Program-made: the position numbers and the translations under genes
Notes under the pieces: model-generated
Told to the model about the DNA's origin: nothing
The model's input: the letters and a program-made list of their open reading frames with translations, nothing else
The model's database searches: none
Shown: in pieces, positions 28,150 to 36,711 of the stretch
Layout of the letters: the number at the start of each line of letters is the position of its first letter
How positions within the stretch are numbered: the first letter of the stretch is position 1
Source of the DNA: Methylobacterium aquaticum
GTDB taxonomy: Bacteria > Pseudomonadota > Alphaproteobacteria > Rhizobiales > Beijerinckiaceae
NCBI RefSeq assembly: GCF_001043915.1
Contig: NZ_LABX01000048.1
Span: 1 to 51,765 of the forward strand
Reading direction: 5' to 3'
Length of the DNA: 51,765 nt

Positions 28150-29030
28150 GCGCCGCCACCCCTGAGACCGGCTACAACTTCGCCTATCTCGACGAGGGCA
28201 CCAAGCGGATGATCCGCCGGGCGATCCTCAAGGCGATCGCGATCCCCGGCTACCAGGTGCCCTTCGCCTCCCGCGAGATGCCGATGCCCTATGGCTGGGG
28301 CACCGGCGGCGTGCAGGTCACCGCGGCGATCCTGGGGAAGCGCGACGTGCTCAAGGTCATCGACCAGGGTTCGGACGATACCACCAACGCGGTCTCGATC
28401 CGCGCCTTCTTCGCCCGCACGGCCGACGTGGCCGTCACCACCCGGACCCGCGACGCGACCGTCATCCAGACCCGCCACCGCATCCCGGAGGCGCCGCTGC
28501 ACGAAGGGCAGGTGCTGGTCTATCAGGTGCCGATCCCCGAGCCGCTGCGTTTCCTGGAGCCGCGGGAGACCGAGACGCGCCAGCTCCACGCGCTCGCCGA
28601 GTACGGCCTGATGCACGTCAAGCTCTACGAGGACATCGCCCGCCACGGCCACATCGCCACCACCTACGCCTACCCGGTCGAGGTGGCAGGCCGCTACGTC
28701 ATGGACCCCTCGCCGACGCCGAAATTCGACAACCCGAAGATGGACGATTGCCCGGCGCTCCAGCTCTTCGGTGCCGGCCGCGAGAAGCGAATCTACGCCG
28801 TGCCGCCCCACACGCGGGTGCGCAGCCTCGACTTCGAGGACCATCCGTTCCGGGTCCAGAGCTTCGACACGCCGTGCGCGCTCTGCGGCGCGGAAGGCGT
28901 CTATCTCGACGAGGTGCTGCTCGACGATGCCGGCAAGCGGATGTTCGTCTGCTCCGACACCGACCATTGCGAGGAACGCCGGGCGGACGGGCATGTCGGC
29001 ACCGGCGGGATGGAGACGGCGCATGTCTGA
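28146..29030 (+). CDS. phnJ: C-P lyase radical SAM enzyme PhnJ
   Basis: 294 residues. PhnJ breaks the carbon-phosphorus bond using an iron-sulfur cluster and S-adenosylmethionine. The cluster cysteines are C244, C247 and C269 (C-x2-C-x21-C), with the catalytic C275 in TDHCEER, the same spacing as in the E. coli enzyme. Also conserved: NFAYLDEGTKRMIRRAILKA and PMPYGWGTGGVQVTAAIL. Overlaps phnI by ATGA and the following acetyltransferase by 8 nt. Confidence 0.96.
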   Translation: MSAATPETGYNFAYLDEGTKRMIRRAILKAIAIPGYQVPFASREMPMPYGWGTGGVQVTAAILGKRDVLKVIDQGSDDTTNAVSIRAFFARTADVAVTTRTRDATVIQTRHRIPEAPLHEGQVLVYQVPIPEPLRFLEPRETETRQLHALAEYGLMHVKLYEDIARHGHIATTYAYPVEVAGRYVMDPSPTPKFDNPKMDDCPALQLFGAGREKRIYAVPPHTRVRSLDFEDHPFRVQSFDTPCALCGAEGVYLDEVLLDDAGKRMFVCSDTDHCEERRADGHVGTGGMETAHV

Positions 29031-29694
29031 GGTCATCGTCCGCCGCGCCGGCAAGCCCGACCTGCCGGCCGTGCTCGGCCTTTACGCCGAACTGAACGAC
29101 GGCCGGGTCGCGACCCTGGACCAGGCCGAGGCGCTGCTGGCCCGCCTCGACGCCTATCCCGATTACGGGCTCTACGTGGCCGAGGTCGAGGGCCGGATCG
29201 TCGGCACCTTCTGCCTCGTCATCCTCGACAACATCGCCCATTGGGGCACGCCCTCCGCCCTGGTCGAGAGCGTCGTCGTCGGCGCCGCCGAGCGCGGCAC
29301 CGGCCTCGGCCGGCGGATGATGCAGGAGGCCGGGCGCCTCGCGGCCGAGAAGGGCTGCTACAAGCTCGCCTTGTCCTCGAACGTCGACGCCAAGCCCGCG
29401 CACCGCTTCTACGAGAGCCTCGGCTTCGAGCGCTACGGCTACAGCTTCCGCCTCGATCCGCCCTTTGCGGCCGAGACGGGACTTTCGGAAGACGGAGACG
29501 CGGCGGCTTCCTCCTCTCCCCGCGGGCGGGGAGATGCGTCGAGCCTCCCTCACCCTCGCTCCGGCTTCGCCTCCCCTCGCTTCACCCCCGACGAGGGAGG
29601 TGAAGCCCTCTTCCCGCCCGCGGGGAGAGGAGACGTCCCGCGCCTTTCCCGTTCCTCGAACAGTCACGCAACCGACGTGGAGGAGACCGCATGA
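29023..29694 (+). CDS. GNAT acetyltransferase in the phn operon, with repeat-derived C-terminal tail
   Basis: 223 residues. Residues 1-150 form a GNAT N-acetyltransferase: VESVVVGAAERGTGLGRRMM (acetyl-CoA loop with R/Q-x-x-G-x-G/A pattern) and AKPAHRFYESLGFERYGYSF. By position it could play the PhnO role, acetylating aminoalkylphosphonates before C-P lyase action, although PhnO is usually found at the operon end; homology beyond GNAT is not certain. Residues about 163-203 are encoded by a palindromic element (29511-29632), and the tail to the stop is Ser/Arg/Pro-rich with no domain. The stop overlaps phnK (ATGA), so the inserted DNA has not broken coupling. Confidence 0.78.
   Translation: MSEVIVRRAGKPDLPAVLGLYAELNDGRVATLDQAEALLARLDAYPDYGLYVAEVEGRIVGTFCLVILDNIAHWGTPSALVESVVVGAAERGTGLGRRMMQEAGRLAAEKGCYKLALSSNVDAKPAHRFYESLGFERYGYSFRLDPPFAAETGLSEDGDAAASSSPRGRGDASSLPHPRSGFASPRFTPDEGGEALFPPAGRGDVPRLSRSSNSHATDVEETA
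29511..29632. repeat. Palindromic element in the 3' end of the GNAT gene
   Basis: Terminal arms of 24 nt (29511-29534 and 29609-29632) pair at 23 positions and contain CTCCTCTCCCCGCGGGCGGG. An inner CCTCCCTC/GAGGGAGG pair adds a second stem. The element may extend some bases beyond these arms on each side. It belongs with the palindromes at 25006 and 6720. Confidence 0.85.
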
Positions 29695-30464
29695 GCGACG
29701 CCCTGCTCCAGGCCCGCGGCCTGACCAAGCATTACGGTGCCCGCCTCGGCTGCGCCGACGTGTCCTTCGATCTCGATCCCGGCGAGGTGCTGGCGATCGT
29801 CGGCGAATCCGGCTCCGGCAAGTCGACGCTGCTCTCGCTCGTCGCCACCGAGCTTGCCCCCGATTCCGGCAGCGTCTCCTACCGGATGCGCGACGGGGTG
29901 ATGCGCGATCTCAGCCGCTTGAGCGAGGCCGAGCGCCGGGCCCTGATGCGAACCGATTGGGGCTTCGTGCGCCAGGACGCGCGCCAGGGCCTGCGCATGG
30001 CGGTCTCGGCCGGCGGCAATGTCGGCGAGCGGCTGATGGGGGCCGGCGCCCGCCATTACGGCACCATCCGCGGCACGGCGCTGGATTGGCTCGCCAAGGT
30101 CGAGATCGCCGCCGACCGGGTCGACGATCCGCCGACGCGGTTCTCCGGCGGCATGCGCCAGCGGCTCCAGATCGCCCGCAACCTCGTCACCGGCCCGCGC
30201 CTCGTGCTGATGGACGAGCCGACCTCCGGCCTCGACGTCTCGGTCCAGGCCCGCCTCCTCGACCTGATCCGCGGCCTCGTCGCCGAACTCGGGCTGGCGG
30301 TCATCATCGTCACCCACGATCTCGCGGTGGCCCGCCTGCTCTCCCACCGCGTGATGGTGATGCGCGCCGGCCGGGTGATCGAGACCGGCCTCACCGACCA
30401 GGTGCTCGACGATCCGGCCGAGCCCTATACCCAGCTCCTCGTCTCATCGGTGCTCGCCGCATGA
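29691..30464 (+). CDS. phnK: Phosphonate C-P lyase ATP-binding protein PhnK
   Basis: 257 residues with Walker A GESGSGKS, signature FSGGMRQRLQ and Walker B LVLMDEPTSGLD. The segment KHYGARLGCADVSFDLDPGE and the ending EPYTQLLVSS are typical of PhnK. PhnK is an ABC-type ATPase that binds PhnJ in the core complex and is required for activity, although it is not a transporter. ATGA overlaps on both sides (29691 and 30461). Confidence 0.94.
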   Translation: MSDALLQARGLTKHYGARLGCADVSFDLDPGEVLAIVGESGSGKSTLLSLVATELAPDSGSVSYRMRDGVMRDLSRLSEAERRALMRTDWGFVRQDARQGLRMAVSAGGNVGERLMGAGARHYGTIRGTALDWLAKVEIAADRVDDPPTRFSGGMRQRLQIARNLVTGPRLVLMDEPTSGLDVSVQARLLDLIRGLVAELGLAVIIVTHDLAVARLLSHRVMVMRAGRVIETGLTDQVLDDPAEPYTQLLVSSVLAA

Positions 30465-31195
30465 CGTCCGCCAAGATCACGTCCGCCACGATCGTGCCAG
30501 CCCTCGAATTCCGCGACGTCGCCAAGACGTTCACGCTCCACCTGCGCGGCGGCGTGCAACTGCCGGTGATGGGCGGCGCCGACCTCGCCGTCTATCCGGG
30601 CGAATGCGTCGTGCTCGGCGGCCCCTCGGGCGCCGGCAAGTCCTCGCTCCTCAAGATGGCCTACGGCAATTACCGCTGCGACCGCGGAACGATCCTGGTG
30701 CGCGACGGCGAGACGGTGACCGACGTCGCCTCGGCCTCGCCCCGGGAGGTGCTGGCCCTGCGCCGGCACACGATTTCCTACGTGTCGCAGTTCCTGCGGG
30801 TAATCCCGCGGGTCGGCGCCCGCGAGGTGGTGGCCTCCGCCGGCCGCGAGGGCGGCCTGGCGGCGGACCGCGCCCTCGCCCGGGCCGAGGAGCTTCTGTC
30901 CTGCCTCAATCTCCCTGAGCGCTTGTGGGACTTGCCGCCCGCGACATTCTCGGGCGGCGAGCAGCAGCGGGTCAACATCGCCCGCGGGCTGATCGCCGAG
31001 CGGCCGATCCTGCTCCTCGACGAGCCGACGGCCTCCCTGGATGCGCGGAACCGCGCCGTGGTGGTCGAGCTGATCCGTGCCCGGCAGGCGGCCGGCGCGG
31101 CACTCCTCGGCATCTTCCACGACACCGACGTGCGCGAGGCGGTGGCGACCCGGGTGGTCGACGTCACCGCCTTTCGCCAACGCCAAGCCGCCTAG
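30461..31195 (+). CDS. phnL: Phosphonate C-P lyase ATP-binding protein PhnL
   Basis: 244 residues from MTSAKITSATIVPALEFRDV. Walker A GGPSGAGKSSLLKMAYGNYR (the YGNY block is PhnL-specific), signature FSGGEQQRVNIARG, Walker B ILLLDEPTASLD. PhnL binds to the core complex and is needed with PhnG/H/I for attaching phosphonate to ribose. It follows phnK by ATGA, and phnM begins 45 nt later. Confidence 0.94.
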   Translation: MTSAKITSATIVPALEFRDVAKTFTLHLRGGVQLPVMGGADLAVYPGECVVLGGPSGAGKSSLLKMAYGNYRCDRGTILVRDGETVTDVASASPREVLALRRHTISYVSQFLRVIPRVGAREVVASAGREGGLAADRALARAEELLSCLNLPERLWDLPPATFSGGEQQRVNIARGLIAERPILLLDEPTASLDARNRAVVVELIRARQAAGAALLGIFHDTDVREAVATRVVDVTAFRQRQAA

Positions 31196-31240
31196 ACCAG
31201 TTGCCGCCTAAACCAAAAGCCGCCTGAACGGGGGACCCCC

Positions 31241-32377
31241 ATGCAAGACCGGATCCTCGAGAACGCCACCCTGGTGCTGCCCGACCGGGTGCAGAACGGC
31301 TGGCTCGCCATGGTCGATGGCCGCATCGCCGAGATCGGCGAGGGCCGGGCGCCGGAACGCGGCCTCGACCTCGACGGCGACCACCTGATCCCGGGCCTCG
31401 TCGAACTGCACACCGACCACCTCGAGAGCCACTACGCCCCCCGCCCCAAGGTGCGCTGGCACCCGCTCGGCGCCGTGCTCGCCTACGACGCGCAGATCGC
31501 GGCGTCCGGCATCACCACGGTGTTCGATTCGTTGCGCGCCGGCAGCGACCCGGATGGCAGCGGCTTGGGCCCCGAGCTGATGCAGCTCGCCGCAGCGATC
31601 GAGACCGCCAAGGGCGCCGACCTGTTCCGCGCCGAGCACCGGACGCATCTGCGCTGCGAGATTCCCTCCGGCGACCTGCTCGACACGGTGCGGGACTTCA
31701 CGGCGCTCTATCCCGTCGGGCTGATCTCGCTGATGGACCACACCCCGGGCCAGCGCCAGTTCCGCGACATCGAGAAATACTACACCTACGCCACCCGCGG
31801 CGGCCGCTCGCTGTCGGAGATCCAGGCCAACACCGCCCTGAAGATCCGCGACGGCGAGGCTTTCAACGCGGTCAACCGCCCGGCCCTGGTGGCGCTGGCC
31901 CGGGCCCACGGCATCGCGCTGGCGAGCCACGACGACACGACGCGCGCCGACGTCGCCCTGGCCCAGGACGAAGGCGTGCGCCTCGCCGAGTTCCCGACGA
32001 CGCTGGAAGCCGCGGACGCCGCGCATGCGGCCGGCATCACCGTGATGATGGGGGCGCCGAACCTGATCCGCGGCGGCTCGCATTCGGGCAACGTCGCGGC
32101 GGAGGACCTGGCCCGGGACGGGCTCCTCGACGTGCTCTCCTCCGATTACGTGCCGGGAAGCCTGGTGATGGCGGCCTTCGGCCTGCCCGAACGGGTCGAG
32201 TCCATCACCCTGCCCGAGGCGATCGCCACCGTCACCGCCAACCCCGCCCGTGCCACCGGCCTCGACGACCGTGGCGCGCTGGCCCCGGGCCTGCGGGCCG
32301 ACGTCGTCCGCGTGCGCCTCGCCGCGGGCGTGCCGGTGGTGCGCCAGGTCTGGCGCCAAGGCCGGCTGGTGGCCTGA
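31241..32377 (+). CDS. phnM: Alpha-D-ribose 1-methylphosphonate 5-triphosphate diphosphatase PhnM
   Basis: 378-residue amidohydrolase-superfamily enzyme. Metal site HTDHLESHY after the conserved LIPGLVELHTDHLE block, downstream LMDHTPGQRQFRD, and SHDDTT later in the barrel. It removes diphosphate from the ribose triphosphate phosphonate before PhnJ acts. It ends in TGATG with phnN. Confidence 0.95.
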   Translation: MQDRILENATLVLPDRVQNGWLAMVDGRIAEIGEGRAPERGLDLDGDHLIPGLVELHTDHLESHYAPRPKVRWHPLGAVLAYDAQIAASGITTVFDSLRAGSDPDGSGLGPELMQLAAAIETAKGADLFRAEHRTHLRCEIPSGDLLDTVRDFTALYPVGLISLMDHTPGQRQFRDIEKYYTYATRGGRSLSEIQANTALKIRDGEAFNAVNRPALVALARAHGIALASHDDTTRADVALAQDEGVRLAEFPTTLEAADAAHAAGITVMMGAPNLIRGGSHSGNVAAEDLARDGLLDVLSSDYVPGSLVMAAFGLPERVESITLPEAIATVTANPARATGLDDRGALAPGLRADVVRVRLAAGVPVVRQVWRQGRLVA

Positions 32378-32910
32378 TGGGCGACGGCGGCTTCGTCCTG
32401 GTGGTCGGCCCGAGCGGGGCCGGCAAGGACACCCTCCTGCGGCTCGCCCGCGAGGCCCTGGCGGGGGATCCCCGCTACGTCTTCCCGCGCCGCCTCGTCA
32501 CCCGTCCGCCTTCGGCGCACGAGGACAACGCTCCGATCACCGAGGAGGCGTTTTGCGCCGGCGAGGCGGAGGGCCGCTTCGCCCTGTCCTGGCGCGCCCA
32601 TAATCTCGGCTATGCCCTGCCGGCGGAGACGGTGGCGCTCGCCCAGGCCGGGCACATCGTGGTCTGCAACGTCTCGCGCCGGGCGGTGGGCGAGGCGCGC
32701 CGGCGCCTGCCCGGCGTCACCGTGGTCGAGATCACCGCACCGCCCGAGGTGCTGGCCGCCCGCCTCGCCGCCCGCGGGCGGCGCGAGGACGGCGATCTTA
32801 GGGCACGGTTGTCGCGCTCGGCCTCGGTCACCGCCGACCTCGTGGTGATGAATGACGGACCGCCCGAGGCCGCCGCGGACCGGCTCCTCGCCCATCTGCG
32901 GGCGCGCTGA
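32377..32910 (+). CDS. phnN: Ribose 1,5-bisphosphate phosphokinase PhnN
   Basis: 177 residues. P-loop GPSGAGKDT (residues 11-19), guanylate kinase-like fold, and conserved FPRRLVTRPPSAHEDN, then WRAHNLGYALPAE. PhnN phosphorylates ribose 1,5-bisphosphate to PRPP, recycling the sugar from the C-P lyase pathway. Last gene of the operon in this window; phnCDE transporter genes and phnP are not next to it. The following 166 bases contain no gene. Confidence 0.93.
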   Translation: MGDGGFVLVVGPSGAGKDTLLRLAREALAGDPRYVFPRRLVTRPPSAHEDNAPITEEAFCAGEAEGRFALSWRAHNLGYALPAETVALAQAGHIVVCNVSRRAVGEARRRLPGVTVVEITAPPEVLAARLAARGRREDGDLRARLSRSASVTADLVVMNDGPPEAAADRLLAHLRAR

Positions 32911-33076
32911 CCATCCCCGCCCCGCGCGCGCCGACCGCTCTCCTCCCGCCGCACGCGCGTCGCTCCTGCGGCGGCGTCATTGCGGCCGCGCTTTGCGAAA
33001 CTTTTCCGGCTCGTCCATGATTTCCACCCAGGACCCCCTTATCTGGCGGTCCGAACGGGAGATCAGGACCACCGTG

Positions 33077-34615
33077 ATGAGCGATCCGCGCGAGACCGAG
33101 TTGAAGCTGGATGTCGAGGCTTCCGACATCACACGCCTGCGGGAGCACCCGCTGCTCGCCGGAGACTGGACCGAGACCGAGCTGACCTCGGTCTATTACG
33201 ACACGCCGGACGGGCGCCTGCGCGAGGCCGGCTACACCCTGCGGGTACGCCAGGACGGCGACCGCCACATCCAGACCGTGAAGGCACGGGGCGGCGGCGG
33301 GGTCGGCCTGTTTGACCGACCGGAATGGGAGAGCGACATTGCGGGGCCGAATCCCGAGCCCGCCTCCTTTGCCGGCACGCCTATCGCCAAGCTCCTCGAC
33401 GGTGCGGCGGAGTTGAGCCCGCTCTATTCGTCCACGGTGACCCGCAGCGTGCGCCGCCTCGCCGATACCGGACCGGCCGGCAGCCGCATTGAGGTCGCCC
33501 TCGACCGCGGCCGGGTCTGGGCGCCGGACGACCGAGTCTCCCCGATCAGCGAGCTTGAGCTCGAACTGACCGGCGGCGCGCCCTCGGCCCTGTTCGATCT
33601 CGCCCGCAGCCTCGGCGCCGACGTGCCGCTGCGCCTCGGGGCGCTGAGCAAGTTCGAGCGCGGCGACGCCCTGATCAGGGGCCGCCTCGGCCGCGCGGTG
33701 AAGGCCGATCCGGTGCCGCTCGACCCCGAGATGAATGCCGCCCAGGCGTTCCAGGCCGTGGCCTTCGCCTGCCTGCGCCAGATGCGCCTCAACGAGACCG
33801 TGCTGCTCTCGCGCCGCGACGTCGAGGCGCTGCACCAGCTGCGGGTGTCCCTGCGCCGGCTACGGTCAGCCTTCTCGCTGTTCGGTAGCGTGATCGAGGA
33901 CCGGCGGATCCCCGCCCTCAAGGCCGAGCTGAAGCGCCAGAGCGAGCCCTTCGGGCACGCGCGCAACCTCGACGTCTATCTTGGCAAGACGCTGCCGCGG
34001 GAGCGCGAGCGGCGCCCGGACGAAACCGGGCTGCTGATCCTGGAGCGCCATCTCGAGACCGAGCGCGCGGCGGCCCACGAGGCGGTGCGGGCGGTGCTGG
34101 AGAGCCACGCTTGGCGCGACCTCCTGCTCGACCTCGTCGCCTGGATCGAGGCCGGTCCCTGGCTCGGCCCGGACAGTCCGAATGCTGACCTCCGCGACGG
34201 CCCGGCCCCGACCTTCGCCACGGCGGAGCTGGAGCGCCGCCGCCGCCAGGTCAAAAAGCGCGGACGCCACCTCGCCGACCTCGACCCCGAGGCGCGCCAC
34301 GGGGTGCGGATCGCCGCCAAGAAGCTGCGCTACGGCGCCGAATTCTTCGCCGCCCTCTACGACGGGAAGAAAGCGGCCAAGCGCCACACGCATTTCGTGG
34401 AGGCCCTGGCCGACCTGCAAGACCATCTTGGCGATCTCAACGACATCGCCACCGCCCACACCCTGGCGGCCGAGCTTGCCAGGGGCGCGCCAGAGGGCGC
34501 CGTCTTCGCGGCGGGCCTCGCCACCGCCGACAATGAGGCCCGCACCGGGCGCCTGCTGGCCGAGGCCGCCAAGGCGCACGAGGCGCTGATCGACATCCGC
34601 CCGTTCTGGCGCTGA
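33077..34615 (+). CDS. CYTH-CHAD domain inorganic triphosphatase-like protein
   Basis: 512 residues. The N-terminal CYTH domain opens with Glu6-x-Glu8-x-Lys10 (ETELK), the hallmark metal/triphosphate motif, and contains VYYDTPDGRLREAGYTLRVR. The C-terminal CHAD domain (from about residue 240) has the conserved basic helices LHQLRVSLRRLRSAFSLF, HGVRIAAKKLRYGAEFFAAL and DLQDHLGDLND. CYTH-CHAD enzymes hydrolyse inorganic triphosphate, and CHAD binds polyphosphate. Start 33077 was chosen with AGGA upstream; an ATG at 33017 is an alternative. The neighbour of the phn operon also deals with phosphate, but a functional link is only suggestive. Confidence 0.92.
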   Translation: MSDPRETELKLDVEASDITRLREHPLLAGDWTETELTSVYYDTPDGRLREAGYTLRVRQDGDRHIQTVKARGGGGVGLFDRPEWESDIAGPNPEPASFAGTPIAKLLDGAAELSPLYSSTVTRSVRRLADTGPAGSRIEVALDRGRVWAPDDRVSPISELELELTGGAPSALFDLARSLGADVPLRLGALSKFERGDALIRGRLGRAVKADPVPLDPEMNAAQAFQAVAFACLRQMRLNETVLLSRRDVEALHQLRVSLRRLRSAFSLFGSVIEDRRIPALKAELKRQSEPFGHARNLDVYLGKTLPRERERRPDETGLLILERHLETERAAAHEAVRAVLESHAWRDLLLDLVAWIEAGPWLGPDSPNADLRDGPAPTFATAELERRRRQVKKRGRHLADLDPEARHGVRIAAKKLRYGAEFFAALYDGKKAAKRHTHFVEALADLQDHLGDLNDIATAHTLAAELARGAPEGAVFAAGLATADNEARTGRLLAEAAKAHEALIDIRPFWR

Positions 34616-34646
34616 ACCGGGGACCAGGGCTTTTGCGCCTGATCCG

Positions 34647-35483
34647 TCAGGCGCGGGGCATCAGGGCGTAGAGGGTGATCGCGGCGGCGTTCGAGACGTT
34701 GAGGCTCTGGATCGCGCCCCGGAACGGGATCCGGGCCATCACGTCGCAGCATTCGCGGGTGCGCTGGCGCAGGCCCTTGCCCTCGGCCCCGAGCACCACC
34801 ACGAGCGGCGCCCGCGGCCCGACCGCGTCGAGGGTCTCGGGCGCCTCCGAATCGAGGCCGACCCGGGTGAAGCCGCGCTCGCCGAGTTCGATCAGCGCCT
34901 CGGCGAGGTTGCGCACCACCACGAACGGCACGTGCTCCAGCCCGCCCGAGGCGGATTTGGCGAGCACGCCGGTGACCGTCGGCGAATGCCGGGCGGTGGT
35001 GACGATGGCGGTGACGCCGAAGGCGGCCGCCGTCCGCACGATGGCGCCGACATTGTGCGGGTCGGTGATCTGGTCGAGGGCGAGCAGCACCGCATCGTCC
35101 GGCAGCGCGTCGAAGGCCGGGCCCGCGAGCGGCTCCGCCTCGAGATAGAGCCCCTGATGCACCGCATCGGGCCCGAGCAGCCCGGTGATGGCGCCAGGCT
35201 TGACGATCTCAGGGGTGATGCGCAGCTCGCCGATCTCCTCGGCGAGGCGGAGCGCTGCATTCTCGGTGGCGAGAAGCTTGATGAGCGCCCGCTTCGGGTT
35301 GCGCAGGGCCTCCGAGACCGGATGCCAGCCATAGAGGATCGTCAGCCCGTCACGGTCGTCCTGCGCCTCGGCCCCCGGCCGCCGCCCTGCCCCGCCCTTG
35401 CTCTGCCCGAACCGGCCCTGGGCGGGTTTGCCCGCCCCGAATCGGGTCTGCCCGCCCGCACGCGGGCCCTGCCTCGTCGTCAT
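34647..35483 (-). CDS. rlmB: 23S rRNA 2'-O-methyltransferase, TrmH/RlmB family
   Basis: 278 residues. The N-terminal substrate-binding domain LYGWHPVSEALRNPKRALIK and the SPOUT knot motifs LDQITDPHNVGAIVRTAAAF, VVVLGAEGKGLRQRTRECCD and SLNVSNAAAITLYAL are complete. The first 45 residues are Gly/Arg/Gln-rich and low-complexity (TRQGPRAGGQTRFG), typical of alphaproteobacterial members. RlmB methylates G2251 of 23S rRNA; another TrmH substrate cannot be excluded. Divergent from the tRNA gene. Confidence 0.88.
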   Translation of the reverse strand: MTTRQGPRAGGQTRFGAGKPAQGRFGQSKGGAGRRPGAEAQDDRDGLTILYGWHPVSEALRNPKRALIKLLATENAALRLAEEIGELRITPEIVKPGAITGLLGPDAVHQGLYLEAEPLAGPAFDALPDDAVLLALDQITDPHNVGAIVRTAAAFGVTAIVTTARHSPTVTGVLAKSASGGLEHVPFVVVRNLAEALIELGERGFTRVGLDSEAPETLDAVGPRAPLVVVLGAEGKGLRQRTRECCDVMARIPFRGAIQSLNVSNAAAITLYALMPRA

Positions 35484-35612
35484 TCCGTCGTCCCGCTCGC
35501 GTTCGAGGCCCAACCCGGACCCGACAAGGCGAACCTGCCGTCCCCCGTCAAGCCCATCAATCCGGTTGCCCTCCCGGCAGAACCCCACTATAGCTCCCCT
35601 CGCCCCGCTTGA

Positions 35613-35688
35613 GCGCCCTTCGTCTAGCGGTCTAGGACGTCGCCCTTTCACGGCGAAAACACGGGTTCGAGTCCCGTAGGGCGCGCCA
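35613..35688 (+). tRNA. tRNA-Glu (anticodon TTC)
   Basis: 76 nt including the encoded CCA at 35686-35688. The acceptor stem GCGCCCT/AGGGCGC pairs fully. The anticodon arm TCGCC-CTTTCAC-GGCGA gives anticodon TTC, and the T arm has ACGGG-TTCGAGT-CCCGT. The variable and D regions match tRNA-Glu. A 3' tRNA end is a frequent integration site and the block downstream looks accessory. Confidence 0.97.
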
Positions 35689-35960
35689 ATAATATCAAGC
35701 GCTTAGCTCGATTTTATGCGGCGCGTGTCCAAGGTTTGTCCAATAAGCAGCCTTGCAGCGGGGTGGAGTGCTACGGAGCGGCATATGCGATGCCGCCGCC
35801 CTACCCGTAACGATCGATCTCCCAGGACCGAACCCCCAGCCAGACCGTTATGAGCGGTCGGGTTTGACGATAGCCTCCCACTTTGCTCAGGAGCGGGCGT
35901 TCCGCATCCGACCCAGCCTCGCCGTTCTGGATGTCCCACGATCCACGGCTAGTCAGCTAT

Positions 35961-36662
35961 TCAGGGCAAGCGCACACCGCGCTCGGCCTCGAAGTGGCAC
36001 TTCCAATCTCGCCGCAGATCGCCGGGCCGTCGCTCGAAACGTTCATCGAGAAAGACCGCGGCCTCAATACGGTCGGCGCGGAAATGACGGAAGGCTTGTC
36101 GGAGTTCACACCACGCGGCAAGCAGGCGGACGGTGTCGGCGTAGCCGACGATCACCGGCCAGACGACGCGCTCACTCGCGCGGCCAGCCTTATCGCGGTA
36201 GCGGATGCGCACCTTGCACCCCGCGCGGATCGCAGCACGCAGCCGCGCCATGTCGAGGCCATCGACGGACGTAGCGCGGGCGGGAGCAGCGCCGACGCCC
36301 GGGTCGGCAATGAACGGGCGCAGATGGTCGGGGACGACGTTGGCGATCTTAGCGAGCAGATCGCGCGCCGCGTTCGCCAGCCCTGGATCGCCGCGGTCTG
36401 CGACCCACTGCGCGCCCAGCACCGCCGCTTCCAACTCGTCAGTGCTGAGCATCAACGGCGGCATGTCGTAGTCGCGGTCGATGACGTAGCCCACCCCTGC
36501 TTCACCCCGGATCGGGACGCATTGCGCGATCAGGTCCGCGACGTCGCGGTAGACCGTGCGGATCGTCACTTCGAGTTCGGCCGCCAGCATTGAGGCCGTG
36601 ATCGGTCGCGCCGAGCGGCGCAGAATCTGGATGATCTGGAACAGGCGATCGGCGCGACGCAT
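35961..36662 (-). CDS. YafY-type transcriptional regulator (HTH + WYL)
   Basis: 233 residues. N-terminal HTH_11: MRRADRLFQIIQILRRSA, then MLAAELEVTIRTVYRDVADL with GVGYVIDRDYDMPPLML wing region. The C-terminal WYL-type ligand domain contains VRIRYRDKAGRASERVVWPV and ELRQAFRHFRADRI. Such regulators often control a divergent gene; here a VOC-family gene starts 50 nt away with a perfect 11-bp palindrome between the two. Confidence 0.9.
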   Translation of the reverse strand: MRRADRLFQIIQILRRSARPITASMLAAELEVTIRTVYRDVADLIAQCVPIRGEAGVGYVIDRDYDMPPLMLSTDELEAAVLGAQWVADRGDPGLANAARDLLAKIANVVPDHLRPFIADPGVGAAPARATSVDGLDMARLRAAIRAGCKVRIRYRDKAGRASERVVWPVIVGYADTVRLLAAWCELRQAFRHFRADRIEAAVFLDERFERRPGDLRRDWKCHFEAERGVRLP

Positions 36663-36670
36663 CAGCTCAT

Positions 36671-36698
36671 CCCTGCTGACAGGACGGTGTCAGCAGGG
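36671..36698. promoter_or_regulatory. Operator candidate between YafY-type regulator and VOC gene
   Basis: CCCTGCTGACA, 6 nt, TGTCAGCAGGG: a perfect 11-bp inverted repeat in a 49-bp divergent gap. It begins 9 nt upstream of the regulator start and ends 14 nt before the VOC start, so it probably overlaps both ribosome binding or promoter regions. Confidence 0.75.
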
Positions 36699-36711
36699 TT
36701 CGGTTACGCCC

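Noticed and set aside
35703..35939. 78-codon minus-strand frame next to tRNA-Glu, considered as an integrase remnant
   Set aside because: No integrase motif can be seen and composition is not coding-like. Two TGTCCAA direct repeats nearby (35726-35732, 35737-35743) are too short to call an attachment site.
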